The notes beneath the pieces were generated by a model. It worked only from the letters and a program-made list of their open reading frames with translations, was not told where the DNA came from and ran no database searches. Below, piece after piece: positions 1 to 9,997 of a stretch of DNA of 64,000 nt (its first letter is position 1; every line of letters starts with the position of its first letter). The position numbers were made by a program, and so were the translations under genes. The stretch comes from Hondaea fermentalgiana (taxonomy: Eukaryota > Sar > Bigyra > Thraustochytrida > Thraustochytriidae): positions 91,736 through 155,735 of the forward strand of contig NPFB01000107.1 of assembly GCA_014084085.1 (NCBI GenBank). Direction: 5' to 3'.

Positions 1-193
1 CAGAAGCGCCGATTCTTCTGCTCCAATCGAAACGCGAACCCATCGCAGTCCGCGTCGCAGCCGCATCGACTTCGCTGCCCGCGCCGCGCTCGCACCGCCC
101 GCTCCGACCAATTATTTTTCCGGCGGGCCCAGACGCAGTAGGCCCGGACCGGAGTCCGGGCTCGTGCCAACCAACTTGAACTTTCAACGCCTC

Positions 194-202
194 CTTGCTT
201 GC

Positions 203-251
<49 letters not shown>

Positions 252-258
252 CGCTTGC
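194..258. repeat. (CTTG)n tetranucleotide microsatellite
   Basis: About sixteen units of CTTG/GCTT with a few CCTG and CTCG variants. The same tetranucleotide recurs at 426-456, 13917-13959, 16140-16158 and 62042-62060. Confidence 0.95.
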
Positions 259-1198
259 CTCCGTCCACGCATGCATCGGCGGGCGATCGCCATGACATGA
301 TGGCGATGCGAGCATCAACGGCAGGCGAGCCCGGCGCAGCATGGTTCGCGGGCTTGGTGAGCCCGGCAGCCAAATCGTGAAGCCAGAACCGGCAGCGAGT
401 CGAGTCGCAGTCGAGTCCATGAATGAAGGAAGCAAGCAAGCAAGCAAGGAAGCAAGGTCTTGCGGAGTGGATTAACGGGAAGGCGCCTCGAGTTGGAGCG
501 AAGACGCTTCGACTTGAGTGAGTTGATAACGTGCCAACGTATTTTTTATTTTTTAAACGCGCTGGCTGGGCTGGCTGGCTGGATGGATGAATGGCTGGAT
601 GGAGGCGAGGCGCTCTTTCCGGCTCCGCACGAGGCCCGTTTGGGGAGAGAAGATCGGGAGCGGGAGGACGCTCGGGGTGTATGAGCGGGCGAGCGTCGTC
701 TGCTCTGCAAGCTGTGCTGCAAGTGGCAGGCGAGAGCAGGCCTGGGAAGATTGTCGGTCCCTTCGAGGTCGGCACTGAATGGACCAAGAACTTTGTCAGC
801 TAGGAGAAGATGCTTTATTAGTTATGGGCCACAAGGCCTTAAACTTGAAGCCAGCCGCCATAGACATGCAGACCGCAGCCGCTGTCATCTCATCAGCGTA
901 TAATGTCGCTCGGTTCGATCACGAAGAGCAAAGAAAGCAGCAGCAGCAGCTGCCGCTGGCAGTGGCCGCTGGCAGTGGCCGTAAGAACGACGAAGTGCTT
1001 TGCTCATGAGAGGGGCAGTTTCCTGCAAAGCATCAGTGCTGGCAAATCTCATCATGGGCCAGGCGCGGCAAAGAAATGGATGGCTTGGCTAGATGTGGAG
1101 GATTCGGCAGTCACATCTGCCACCACTGCCAGCCACGTAAGTTTCCAAAAAGTCAAGACGCACACGCCCACACCCCACGGCCAGGCGATGTGCGCACG

Positions 1199-1234
1199 TG
1201 CACGTGCGTGCGTGCGTGCGTGCGTGCGTGCGTG
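1199..1234. repeat. (TGCG)n microsatellite
   Basis: Near-perfect run of TGCG/GTGC units within the spacer upstream of the tRNA pair. No gene overlaps it. Confidence 0.9.
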
Positions 1235-1546
1235 GGCGGTATACAGCATTGCAGCATCGCAGCGTGGATGACTTGGTCGTGATCAGCCAGCAGACGAACG
1301 CAGCGTCGATGATCGGAGGGTGCCTTGCCTTGCCTTATGTGTGTTGTGAAGTGATGTGGTTACTTACATCGACACGATCAACAACGCAACAGCCAGCCGG
1401 ATGGCTGCGAAACAAGCAATTCAGCACATTCTCTTGGTGCGTGCGGCGCGACCGCGGCCGCCACTGCCGCCACCGGTGACGTCTGCGGCTAGGAGCAACT
1501 TCATTCTAGCACCTGCTCCGGCACTCTCAGCTCCAAAAATTGGAGC

Positions 1547-1552
1547 AAAAAA
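1547..1552 (-). terminator. Pol III terminator of tRNA-Ser copy 1
   Basis: Six A on the plus strand read as T6 on the minus strand, seven bases after the 3' end of the tRNA. This is the usual RNA polymerase III stop signal. Confidence 0.75.
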
Positions 1553-1559
1553 CATTAAC

Positions 1560-1694
1560 GTTGCGGCTGGGATTCGAACCCAGGCGTTCAGAGAACAATG
1601 GATATAGGCACAATACGCCTAGGATCTTTGTAGTGACAAAGCTAGAACCTAGACAGATAGCAGTCCACCACCTTAACCACTCGGTCACCGCAAC
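1560..1694 (-). tRNA. tRNA-Ser(GCT), intron-containing, copy 1
   Basis: Read on the minus strand, the 5' exon (1694-1658, 37 nt) carries the acceptor strand, a D arm containing CCGAGTGG, and an anticodon loop CTGCTA that places GCT at positions 34-36. The 3' exon (1603-1560, 44 nt) completes the anticodon stem with TCCA, has a long serine-type variable arm, a T loop GGTTCGAATCC, and an acceptor strand CCGCAAC pairing with GTTGCGG. A 54-nt intron (1604-1657) interrupts the gene right after the base 3' to the anticodon, the normal eukaryotic intron site. The mature tRNA is 81 nt before CCA addition. The product decodes AGC/AGU serine codons. A T6 stretch follows. Confidence 0.93.
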
Positions 1695-1768
1695 CCCAAA
1701 ACTCAAAGTGCGAATGCACGCACTCGCAAGTAAGACAAAAGATTAGATCAGAAGAAAAAAAATTGGGG

Positions 1769-1774
1769 AAAAAA
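1769..1774 (-). terminator. Pol III terminator of tRNA-Ser copy 2
   Basis: Six A on the plus strand, T6 on the minus strand, eight bases downstream of the second tRNA. A longer A-run (about 1754-1762) could serve as a back-up stop. Confidence 0.75.
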
Positions 1775-1782
1775 GTAAATGC

Positions 1783-1917
1783 GTTGCGGCTGGGATTCGA
1801 ACCCAGGCGTTCAGAGAACAATGGATGTAAGCACATCGCCTGTAGGTGCTTCGTAGATAGAAAACTAGAAGCCAGGCACATAGCAGTCCACCACCTTAAC
1901 CACTCGGTCACCGCAAC
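1783..1917 (-). tRNA. tRNA-Ser(GCT), intron-containing, copy 2
   Basis: Both exons (1917-1881 and 1826-1783) are identical to those of the copy 88 bp away. The intron (1827-1880) is again exactly 54 nt but matches the first intron at only about 35 of 54 positions by hand alignment. The structural features are the same: GCT anticodon, long variable arm, GGTTCGAATCC T loop. The arrangement indicates a local tandem duplication with purifying selection on the exons and drift in the intron. Confidence 0.93.
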
Positions 1918-2999
1918 TCATCGCCGGGACAGTGCGCGATGGTCAGACAGCCAGAGCAACCTGTAATAAAACCCAACCCAGTCCGGCCGCTCCCAGGCCC
2001 ATTCCCAAACGTCCCTTACGTCTTTCCATCGTTTGTGGCTGGGCCTCTTCGCGGCAACGCGGCCAGTCTTCCACCCACTGCCACGGCCGGCGACAGCCAC
2101 TTCAAAGAGTCGACGCATCGTGCGTGTTCTGGAGTCAATCTATTTCTTTCTTTTCCTTTTCCTTCTTTTTTCTTTTTGAAAATTGTTTGGTTGCATTGGT
2201 AGTAAGCAACCGGCCCCGCAGCGCACGCGTATCTCTCCGCTGTGGGGGAACCCGCGGCGCGTGTTCTGTTTTATTTTCAAGGTGCACTCCGAAGAACGTT
2301 CAAATCTGTTCTTCGCGGGGGCCGCTGTTCCAAAGGCGGGGACGCCGAGGAGGAGGAGGAGGAGGACAGAGCTTCGGGTCACAAGGACAGGGAGCATTCG
2401 ATACGTGGCGGAAAGTGCAGAGTGGAGGGCGCCGGTAATAAGCGCACGCGCGCGATGAGCCGGCACGAGGCGCGCAAAAGCAAAGAGCGAAGCGAGCGAG
2501 CGAGCGAGGGCGAGGCGAGGCAAGGCACGGCGAGGCAAGGCCGAGCGGGCGCGCGCGTCCACGCGCTGCCCGGGGCGCAAGCAAGGCGAGCGCAAGGAGC
2601 GCGAGGCGAGCGAGGGCGTCTGCGCGCGTGCGAGGGCGATCTCAACGAACGCACGACCACCCGGAGAGGGGGAAAGCTTGCCTTGCCCCCCCGCAACTTG
2701 ACAAGGTGCCTTTGCTCAAGAAACAGTACGCGCTCTCTCCTGGCGAGCTGGTGCAAAACCGGGCAGCCAGCGTCTGCTGTGTCTTGGGACCTGGACGGAA
2801 CTGCGCTCGACTGACCAGAGTGGCCATTTGCCTGGTCGCTCAGCAGCGTGGTGGAATTCGCGCATTCTAGGAAAACTTGCAGGTTGGGTCTTTTCCTGTT
2901 GCAAACCTTGCCCAAGACGCGCAGACCAGGGTTTAGCGCGAAGCGAGCTGCTAGCTGCTTTCGCGAAACACGGTGGGCTGTCTTGCCCGAGTACAACCA
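1918..2999. other. Spacer upstream of the copper ATPase gene
   Basis: No supported gene. It contains a pyrimidine-rich tract (about 2143-2180) and a purine-rich GAG/GCGAGC-rich stretch (about 2345-2640). It is probably the promoter and 5' leader of the ATPase gene that begins at 3000. Confidence 0.5.
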
Positions 3000-5900
3000 A
3001 TGGCATCCATGGTTGTACTCGCGCTGGAAGGCATGATGTGCCAAAAGAACTGTGGCACAACCGTCTACAATGCTCTTCGAAATGCCATCCCAAACCTGCC
3101 GCTCGCCGAGGTTATCGTGTCTCATGCTCTAAGCGCTGCACTCGTGTACGCCCCAGGCACTGCACTTGATGCAGCAATGCTTGTGGAGGCCGTAGAAATG
3201 ATTGGGTTTGACGCAACCGCCATTGACGACGCGGCCGATCTCGTCCCGCGCTTGCGCGAGGACGCTGCACAGCGCGGAGCACCGCACTTTGCGTCGTGCA
3301 CACTTGCCGTAGAAGGTATGATGTGCCAGAAAAATTGTGGCACGACCGTGACAAACGCTCTACGTGCCGCCGCCCCAGGGGCGCACGTTGTTGTTTCTCA
3401 CGCCCTGAGCGCTGCGCTTGTGGAAGGCCCGCGCGTTCCGGGTTCGGCGGTTCTCGTTGACGCCGTCGAGATGATTGGCTTTGACGCCAAACCTGTCTTC
3501 GATGTTGATCTCGCCAACGAATTGCGCCGCATCGTCCCGAATGCTCCCACGCCAGCTCACGCACTGCTGGTCTTTGACGTAGAGGGTATGATGTGCCAAA
3601 AGAACTGCGGTACGACCGTCGCAAACGCCCTGCGTTCCGCAGCGCCTAGCGCCTCTGTGTTCGTCTCTCACCCGTTGGCGGCCGCGCTCGTGGAGGGCGC
3701 GGACCTGCCTTCGCCGCAGACCCTTATTGATGCTGTCGACATGATTGGCTTTGATGCAGCCGTGGTTGCTGACGCCTCTCGTGCTGCGAAACTTGCTGAC
3801 GATTTGCGTTCCGTCTCATCATCAGCCCAGCCTTCGGTGACGACAGCAACAACAACAACGACGGCGACGACATCGACGCAGCGGGCTGTTCTCTTGCGCG
3901 TGGAGGGAATGATGTGCCAAAAGAATTGCGGGACGACGGTCGCAAATGCTCTGCTAACTGCTGCTCCCGGTGCCAAGGTTCGCGTTTCGCACCCTTTGGC
4001 AGCGGCGCTCGTGGAGGACGCCGCCGTGCCCCCTGCCTCAACGCTTGTCGAAGCAGTCGAGCTTTGCGGATTCGATGCGACCGCCCTTGATGTACACACA
4101 GCCACGAGCGCGTCCCTCTTGGACAAAATGAGAGCCGTTCCCGTTTCGCTTTCGCTACTTTCGCGAGAAAGTAGCACCGAGGCAGATATCGAAACCAAAT
4201 TTCTCGCCAGTGAGCATCACGCCGACAAAAACTCTGAACCCAACGATGACGTCTCTGAATCTGTTGCTGTTCCGATATCAACATGGCGTCGCGCAGACTT
4301 GCAGGTTCAGGGTATGACCTGTGCAGCATGCGTTAGCAATGTGGAACGCAACCTTCCCAAGACGCCTGGTGTCAAGGCCGCTACAGTTGCTCTGATCGCA
4401 GAGAAGGCCTCTGTAGAGTACGACCCTGCCATCATCTCTGGCGCTGCGATCGTCGACGCGATCAATGCCCTCGGGTATCGTGGGACTCTGCTTGAAGATA
4501 ACCTTCCCCTCGACGACGGCCAGGAAGGTGTTGGCACTCTGTCACTTGCCCTTTGGACCCAGGTCGGTGGGCCTAGTATTGGAGAGGTCTTTGCGCGGGT
4601 CCTTGAACCCGTGCGCGCTCGAGCGGGCGTCCTCAGTGCAGACATTGATCGTTCTGGTATGCTGAAAATCAAGCACCTCAACGCCGAAGTTGGAGCTCGC
4701 ACGCTCTTTGAGTTCATCGAGCAGCAAGGATACGGATGCGACCTCGTGGCGAATGAAGCCGCAGCCCAGACGGATGAAGGTGCTGTGTACTATCGGCAAA
4801 TGTTCTTTGGCTCTCTTATCTTTACACTGCCCGTTGTCTTTCTCAGCGTTGTCTGCCCTCATTTTCCCGTGTTCATGGTGCCCCTCAACAAGGCGGTCGG
4901 GGAGCTCGGCTTGAACTGGCACTCGCTTTTGCTTTGGCTTTTGGCAACGCCCGTTCAGTTTTACTTTGGTGGCCGATTCTACCGAAACGCCTGGAATGCG
5001 CTCAAGAACGGCGCGGCCAACATGGATGTTCTCGTAGTCCTCGGTACCAGCGCTGCTTATATTTATTCCATGGCGTCGCTTGTTGTGGCCGTCTGCAAAC
5101 ACGAAAGGTCTCTCGAAGGTGCGCGCGATGCGCACTTTTTCGAGACTTCGGCGATGCTCATTTCCTTCATTCTCATGGGAAAATTTCTCGAATCGACGGC
5201 ACGCAGCCGTACCGCAGACGCCATCACTGCTCTTATGGACATGCAGGTCGACAGCGCCACGCTCGTAAGCGAACAGCCCCCTTACGTAGAACAGGAGATC
5301 GATGTTCGCCTTGTACAAGTCGGCGACCACATCAAGGTACTACCTGGTCAACGCATTCCCGTCGATGGCGAGGTTGTCTCTGGCACCAGCACCGCGGACG
5401 AATCCATGCTCACGGGTGAGGCCGTGCCTGTAAGCAAGCAGGCGGGAGACATTGTCACAGGGTCCACTGTGAACGGCACGGGCACCTTGGTGATGCGTGC
5501 CACGCGTGTTGGCGGTGATACTGCTCTTGCACAAATCATGCGTCTCGTCGAAGATGCGCAGACCAGCAAGGCCCCCATTCAAGAGTACGCCGACGCCATT
5601 GCCAGGGTTTTTGTCCCTGCGGTCGTCTGTGTTGCCATCCTCACCTGGCTCGTGTGGACTTATGTTGTCACTTTTGTTGACCCCCCGCCCTCTTATCTCG
5701 TCGGGCTCACCCACTCGGAGCTTGTCGTTTTCGCCTTCAAATTCGGAGTCGCGGTGCTCGTTATCTCGTGTCCCTGCGCTCTCGGACTCGCCACCCCCAC
5801 GGCCGTCATGGTCAGCACCGGGGTCGGCGCTCGCCTCGGCATCCTTATCAAGGGAGGCGACGCCATCGAGGCCGCTTCGAGGGTCACGGCTGTGGTCTTT

Positions 5901-7088
5901 GACAAGACAGGGACCCTAACGCAGGGAAAACCTGCCGTCACGGAAATGAAAAACGTTGGCCATCTCCCGGATCAAGAGCTTTTAATCTACTTGCGCGCGA
6001 CGGAAAAGGGCTCCGAGCACCCGATTGCCAGGGCCATTGTCGCCTATGCCAACCACATGTGCGGCGACGAGGCCACCACGAACCTTCCGGTCCCACAAGA
6101 GTGCGAAGCCATGCCTGGCTTTGGTATTGCGGCCACCTTTGTCAATGGTGTTCGTGTGTTTGCGGGTAATCGGAAACTCATGCGCCGCACTGGCGTTTCC
6201 GTGCCCGACAGTCTCGAGCGCTTCATGGACGAGCACGAAGAGCAGGGTCCTGTGGTACTCGGCGCGATGCAGACTCCCGGGCAAATGAAACCAGAGGTGG
6301 TGGCTGCAATTGCCGTGAGCGACCCTCTCAAGGACAATGCCGCCTATGTGGTAAGTACGCTGCGCATGCTCGGCAAACGCGTCTATGTCTTATCCGGTGA
6401 CAACGAGAGGACCGCGCGTGCCATAGCAAAGCGCTGCGGCATTGAGCAGGATGCGGTCTTTGCCAATTGCCTTCCAAAACAAAAGTCCACACGCATTGCT
6501 CGCCTGCAGCGGGAAGGGCATGTCGTTGCCATGGTAGGCGACGGCATCAACGACTCGCCCGCGCTGACGCTGGCAGACCTCGGCGTTGCGGTCGGTGCAG
6601 GTACCGATATCGCCATCAAGTCCGCGGATGCTGTGCTCATCCGCTCGAATCTGCTCGATGTGGCGGTGATGCTTCACCTCGCGCAAACGACCATCCGTCG
6701 GATCAAGCTCAACTTTTTCTTTTCCTTCGTGTATAATTTGTTCTGCATTCCACTCGCAGCTGGTCTCTGCTATCCGTGGCTACAAATCCGTTTGCCTCCG
6801 GCCTTGGCAGGTTTCATGATGGCAATGTCCTCGGTCACAGTAGTGTGCTCTTCGCTGCTTCTCAAGCGATATCGTCCCCCGGTGAACATGGAAGTCGACT
6901 TTGAGCTTCCGGCTCGCAAGCGCTTATCGGTGGAGATGGTCAACTTTGACCTCTCCAAGGCCTATAGCTGGCAGCAAAAGTACCCCGCTTACGAGAAGGT
7001 CGACGTCGAAGAAGCCGAGCTCGATGGTGACGACTATCAAGACCATGGGGAGGGACTCTTGAGCCCAATCAGGCCATCTCTCCCTTGA
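3000..7088 (+). CDS. Copper-transporting P1B-type ATPase with five N-terminal metal-binding repeats
   Basis: Predicted 1362-residue membrane pump that exports or compartmentalises Cu(I) using ATP. Four N-terminal HMA-like repeats carry [12 protein letters not shown] (starting near residues 11, 106, 196, 303). A fifth has the classical GMTCAACV (about 438). The P-type core follows: TGE actuator loop (805-807), CPC in the membrane (924-926), phosphorylated Asp in DKTGT (968), nucleotide-binding SEHP (His 1007), and GDGIND (1180-1185). YN and MSS elements in the last membrane helices fit the P1B-1 Cu+ class. The in-frame stretch before 3000 lacks an ATG, and 3000 is the first ATG (context CCAATGG). 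The four CxxxC repeats are unusual; ordinary HMA domains use CxxC. The family assignment is firm; metal choice and membrane location are inferred. Confidence 0.95.
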   Translation: MASMVVLALEGMMCQKNCGTTVYNALRNAIPNLPLAEVIVSHALSAALVYAPGTALDAAMLVEAVEMIGFDATAIDDAADLVPRLREDAAQRGAPHFASCTLAVEGMMCQKNCGTTVTNALRAAAPGAHVVVSHALSAALVEGPRVPGSAVLVDAVEMIGFDAKPVFDVDLANELRRIVPNAPTPAHALLVFDVEGMMCQKNCGTTVANALRSAAPSASVFVSHPLAAALVEGADLPSPQTLIDAVDMIGFDAAVVADASRAAKLADDLRSVSSSAQPSVTTATTTTTATTSTQRAVLLRVEGMMCQKNCGTTVANALLTAAPGAKVRVSHPLAAALVEDAAVPPASTLVEAVELCGFDATALDVHTATSASLLDKMRAVPVSLSLLSRESSTEADIETKFLASEHHADKNSEPNDDVSESVAVPISTWRRADLQVQGMTCAACVSNVERNLPKTPGVKAATVALIAEKASVEYDPAIISGAAIVDAINALGYRGTLLEDNLPLDDGQEGVGTLSLALWTQVGGPSIGEVFARVLEPVRARAGVLSADIDRSGMLKIKHLNAEVGARTLFEFIEQQGYGCDLVANEAAAQTDEGAVYYRQMFFGSLIFTLPVVFLSVVCPHFPVFMVPLNKAVGELGLNWHSLLLWLLATPVQFYFGGRFYRNAWNALKNGAANMDVLVVLGTSAAYIYSMASLVVAVCKHERSLEGARDAHFFETSAMLISFILMGKFLESTARSRTADAITALMDMQVDSATLVSEQPPYVEQEIDVRLVQVGDHIKVLPGQRIPVDGEVVSGTSTADESMLTGEAVPVSKQAGDIVTGSTVNGTGTLVMRATRVGGDTALAQIMRLVEDAQTSKAPIQEYADAIARVFVPAVVCVAILTWLVWTYVVTFVDPPPSYLVGLTHSELVVFAFKFGVAVLVISCPCALGLATPTAVMVSTGVGARLGILIKGGDAIEAASRVTAVVFDKTGTLTQGKPAVTEMKNVGHLPDQELLIYLRATEKGSEHPIARAIVAYANHMCGDEATTNLPVPQECEAMPGFGIAATFVNGVRVFAGNRKLMRRTGVSVPDSLERFMDEHEEQGPVVLGAMQTPGQMKPEVVAAIAVSDPLKDNAAYVVSTLRMLGKRVYVLSGDNERTARAIAKRCGIEQDAVFANCLPKQKSTRIARLQREGHVVAMVGDGINDSPALTLADLGVAVGAGTDIAIKSADAVLIRSNLLDVAVMLHLAQTTIRRIKLNFFFSFVYNLFCIPLAAGLCYPWLQIRLPPALAGFMMAMSSVTVVCSSLLLKRYRPPVNMEVDFELPARKRLSVEMVNFDLSKAYSWQQKYPAYEKVDVEEAELDGDDYQDHGEGLLSPIRPSLP

Positions 7089-7435
7089 TGCTCCGTTTGT
7101 ATCTGATTGTACTTAATTTTTTTTTCTTTCGGGACAATTTGACCTTGCTGAGCATTCGAAAATAAGGAGCCATCATGGCAAGATTGCATCCTTCCGAGAT
7201 CGCAATCGATTCCACAACGAGCCTTCCACCCGATTTATGCGGCCCACTCGCAATCACCGAGTTGTCTGTCACGCGCCCCGGAGCCCCCGTTCTAGCCTTC
7301 GCAGACACTTCTTCCGCGACCAATTCAGTCAAGCTCCTCGTCCCTCCCGTGCGTCTTCTCCGCCTCGCCGCCTGCCACGGCGCACGGTCCGCTGGACTCC
7401 CCGCCTCTCCCCTGCTCTGGCCAGCTGCCGGGCCA

Positions 7436-7485
7436 GGGGTCTCCTGCCTGCCAGGAGGTTTCGGGGTCTCCTGCCTGCCAGGAGG
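7436..7485. repeat. Tandem 27-bp duplication with internal hairpin
   Basis: A unit beginning GGGGTCTCCTGCCTGCCAGG occurs twice, back to back (7436-7462 and 7463-7485, the second shorter). Each copy contains the inverted repeat CTCCTG/CAGGAG and could form a small stem-loop. The function is unknown. Confidence 0.85.
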
Positions 7486-7565
7486 GAGGGAGAGGTTTCG
7501 TGGCGCGAACCGCGCCGGGACCGTGCTTACAAAAGGAGGGAACTGGAAATGAAGAGCAGGTGCCA

Positions 7566-7609
7566 TTGTTGGGGGTGAGAGCCACAGTTGTTGGGGGTGA
7601 GAGCCACAG
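7566..7609. repeat. Tandem 22-bp duplication
   Basis: The unit TTGTTGGGGGTGAGAGCC plus ACAG occurs twice without a spacer. It lies about 80 bp after the 27-bp duplication. Confidence 0.85.
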
Positions 7610-9850
7610 CAGCAGCCGCTGCGGAGAGGGCGAGGGGCTGCTCACACGTCCTGGCTGGAAGCTCCCGAGCGCCAACCTACGAGACCGGCTGCGACCAGGG
7701 CAGAGTCTCATCCTCGTCCAAACCGCGTGTACCGAGGGGTGTTCCGCCGAGTCTACCTTCATCTCATTAGCCATGGGTAGATTAGTTGAATGTCCCGCCA
7801 ACTACCTATAGCGCCCCCCTGAGTGATTGTAGACTCTTCCAGAGCCCAAGGCGCCGCAGCCGCACGCGTTCCAAACCGTGTGCGCGCGCGCGTACGACCG
7901 TGCACGCGCGCGTAGGTTGCGTCCCGCACGCCGGTTCGTGGGCGCCTTCTCCAGAGCGGTCGCCAGCCTGCTTGCCTGCCTGCCTGGCTAGCTCCGTGCC
8001 GCTCTGTGCGCCTGTCTGCCGCGCCCCTGCGTGCGAGCCCTCCGCGCAGGCCCCGCCTTTGGATTCTTTGCCGGGAGCGCCCTGGATCAATCAGTCACCA
8101 TGGTCAATCGATCAATGGTGGCCACTTGCCGCCGCCTTTACCCCACTTGTCGGCCTCAGCCGGTGACTGATCAACGATCTAACTATACCGTACTTCGCGC
8201 CAGGCAGGCCAAACAGAAAGCAGGCGTGAAACAGAGAGCTCGGCCTGCAGAACCAGAACAAGAGCAGAGCCGCGCTCCTCCGACACCATCGCCGGTGCTC
8301 GTCTGCGCACGGAGCGAGTTTGTCTACCAGCGAGCTGCGCTGCCTGCAAGCGTCCTGCCGCGCGCCTGGCGTCGCGACACGAACGGAGCCCTCGAGCAGA
8401 CCTGGGCAGATCGTGGTCACCCATTGGTCACCCATTCCATCCAAGCCGGCTAGGCCACACGGACGAGCGACGGGCGCCCGTCTGGCCGGCTGCGTGGGCT
8501 GTCGCGCAGCTGTCGCGAAAGCGGAGGCGCGAGAAAGCGGAGGCGCGATCTCGCGGAAGAGCGAGCGGTCGGGTCCACCTTGGCGGCGCAAAGCAAGCCT
8601 GCCACGTTCAAGCGTGCCACGCTCAAGTTCACCGTCGCGCTAAAAGACACTTTCGATATGTCCCTTGATCTAACGGGGCTCGAAGGGGGCGAGGCGATGG
8701 CCACGGCTGGATTCTCTGTGGAGGCCGGCCCCGGCGAGGGCTCGTCGCCTCGGCCTACGGGTAGTGGGCGTGCAGCGGTGCTAGGCGTGGGCGCCTGGGA
8801 GAGGGCCGGAACTGCTGGCCAGCCTCTGGCGGAGCCCGACGGGAACACCATGACGGCGAGCGCAGGAAGCTTGGATGATTATATGGCGTTGAAAATGCAA
8901 GCGGGCGTGCTCGAGGCATCGTGTGTTTCGGGGCCTGACGAGGCTGCAACATGCAATACTGTGACGGCCATCCCAAGTGCTTTCATCGCGAATGATGGTC
9001 TCGGTGCCATCTCTATCATGATCGAAAGCCTCCCGGAGGCTGATTGATGTCTAAAATGAGACCAATAGTAGATGAGATAGACAGGCATCAGTGCTTCGTG
9101 CTGGGCGCTTACATGTCCACCATATCTTTACGTACGCTCGAGAACCTATCTCTCTGAAGTTATTGTTTTGAGACGCACTCCGTCGCGTTCATGACTCCTG
9201 AACGACCTTCTACATGCGACGCGCTTCACATTGACATAATATCCAAAAAGAAATATCAACAGTCAGTCTTTTGCAAAACAATCTATGTCCGTGTCGGCCC
9301 ATGAAATCTTTATAAAAATTGTCTGCCAGAAGCACCGCGGCACGCGCCAAACAAAGTGGACCCTCGCGCCGATCGCATAAAATTCCTTCTCATCTATCTT
9401 GAGAAACTTCATTTCAATTGCCACTGGCTGCTTGCCACCTGTTCGATCAGCCTGCCATTCGTAGACCACACCGACGGGCAGGTCTGGGCCCTGTGGACTC
9501 TCAACGGAACGTACGGCGCTTTCTTCTCTTCAACGTACGCCTTAGCTTGCTTGGCTTCGGCACCAACGCAAGCCTTCATGCTGTCTTAGCTTGGGCCTAG
9601 GCCTTGGCTAAGCCAGTGTCTCTACCGGCCGTTCTTTGTTCACGAGCCGCGGCGCGCTCGAGCAAACGCAAAGCGCGCGTGGACGCGTCTTCGCAAAGCG
9701 TCGAGGAGGACGGCCGCGAGGGAGCGAGGGAGCGCCCACCCGTCCGAGCGTGTGCGCGCTAAGGCGACCGTTGCCGCTGGTGGGGCGAGAGGGTCCTCTG
9801 GCGCAAGTAGGCAGACAGGCAGGCACTGGCGACTGACTGGGCTGGACTAC

Positions 9851-9883
<33 letters not shown>

Positions 9884-9932
9884 TGTCGAACGTGGTTGCA
9901 CCGAAAGCAGAACCTTGCGACGCTTGCCAAGG

Positions 9933-9957
9933 TCTCTCTCTCTCTCTCTCTCTCTCT
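9933..9957. repeat. (CT)n run in the leader of the FKBP gene
   Basis: Twelve or so CT units about 40 bases before the ATG at 9998, probably in the 5' untranslated leader. A CGT/CGC triplet run precedes it at about 9850-9884. Confidence 0.85.
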
Positions 9958-9997
9958 ACCTTTGTCTCTATCGCTCTTCTTCTCGCCGGCCCGCACC

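Larger units (their letters stand above)
1..1559. other. Gene-poor leading spacer with microsatellites
   Basis: No open frame here has recognisable protein similarity, and the short frames are explained by repeats. The stretch holds GCTT-type runs near 194-258 and 426-456, and a TGCG run near 1199-1234. It ends at the 3' side of the first minus-strand tRNA. I see no further RNA gene. Confidence 0.6.
7089..9997. other. 2.9-kb spacer between copper ATPase and FKBP genes
   Basis: No gene I can support. An open frame at 8658-9047 (first ATG at 8658) has no recognisable domain and is probably chance. The spacer holds two short tandem duplications (7436-7485, 7566-7609), an AT-richer stretch near 9050-9420, a CGT/CGC triplet run near 9850-9884 and a CT run near 9933-9957, just before the next start codon. 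Confidence 0.5.

Noticed and set aside
2973..2999. Nine-codon upstream extension of the copper ATPase
   Set aside because: The frame opens with GTG; the ATG at 3000 has a better context and the extension adds no domain.
8580..9047. 155-codon open frame
   Set aside because: It starts with TTG; the first ATG is at 8658. There is no domain, no hydrophobic pattern and no splice context. It could be a small gene but I cannot support it.
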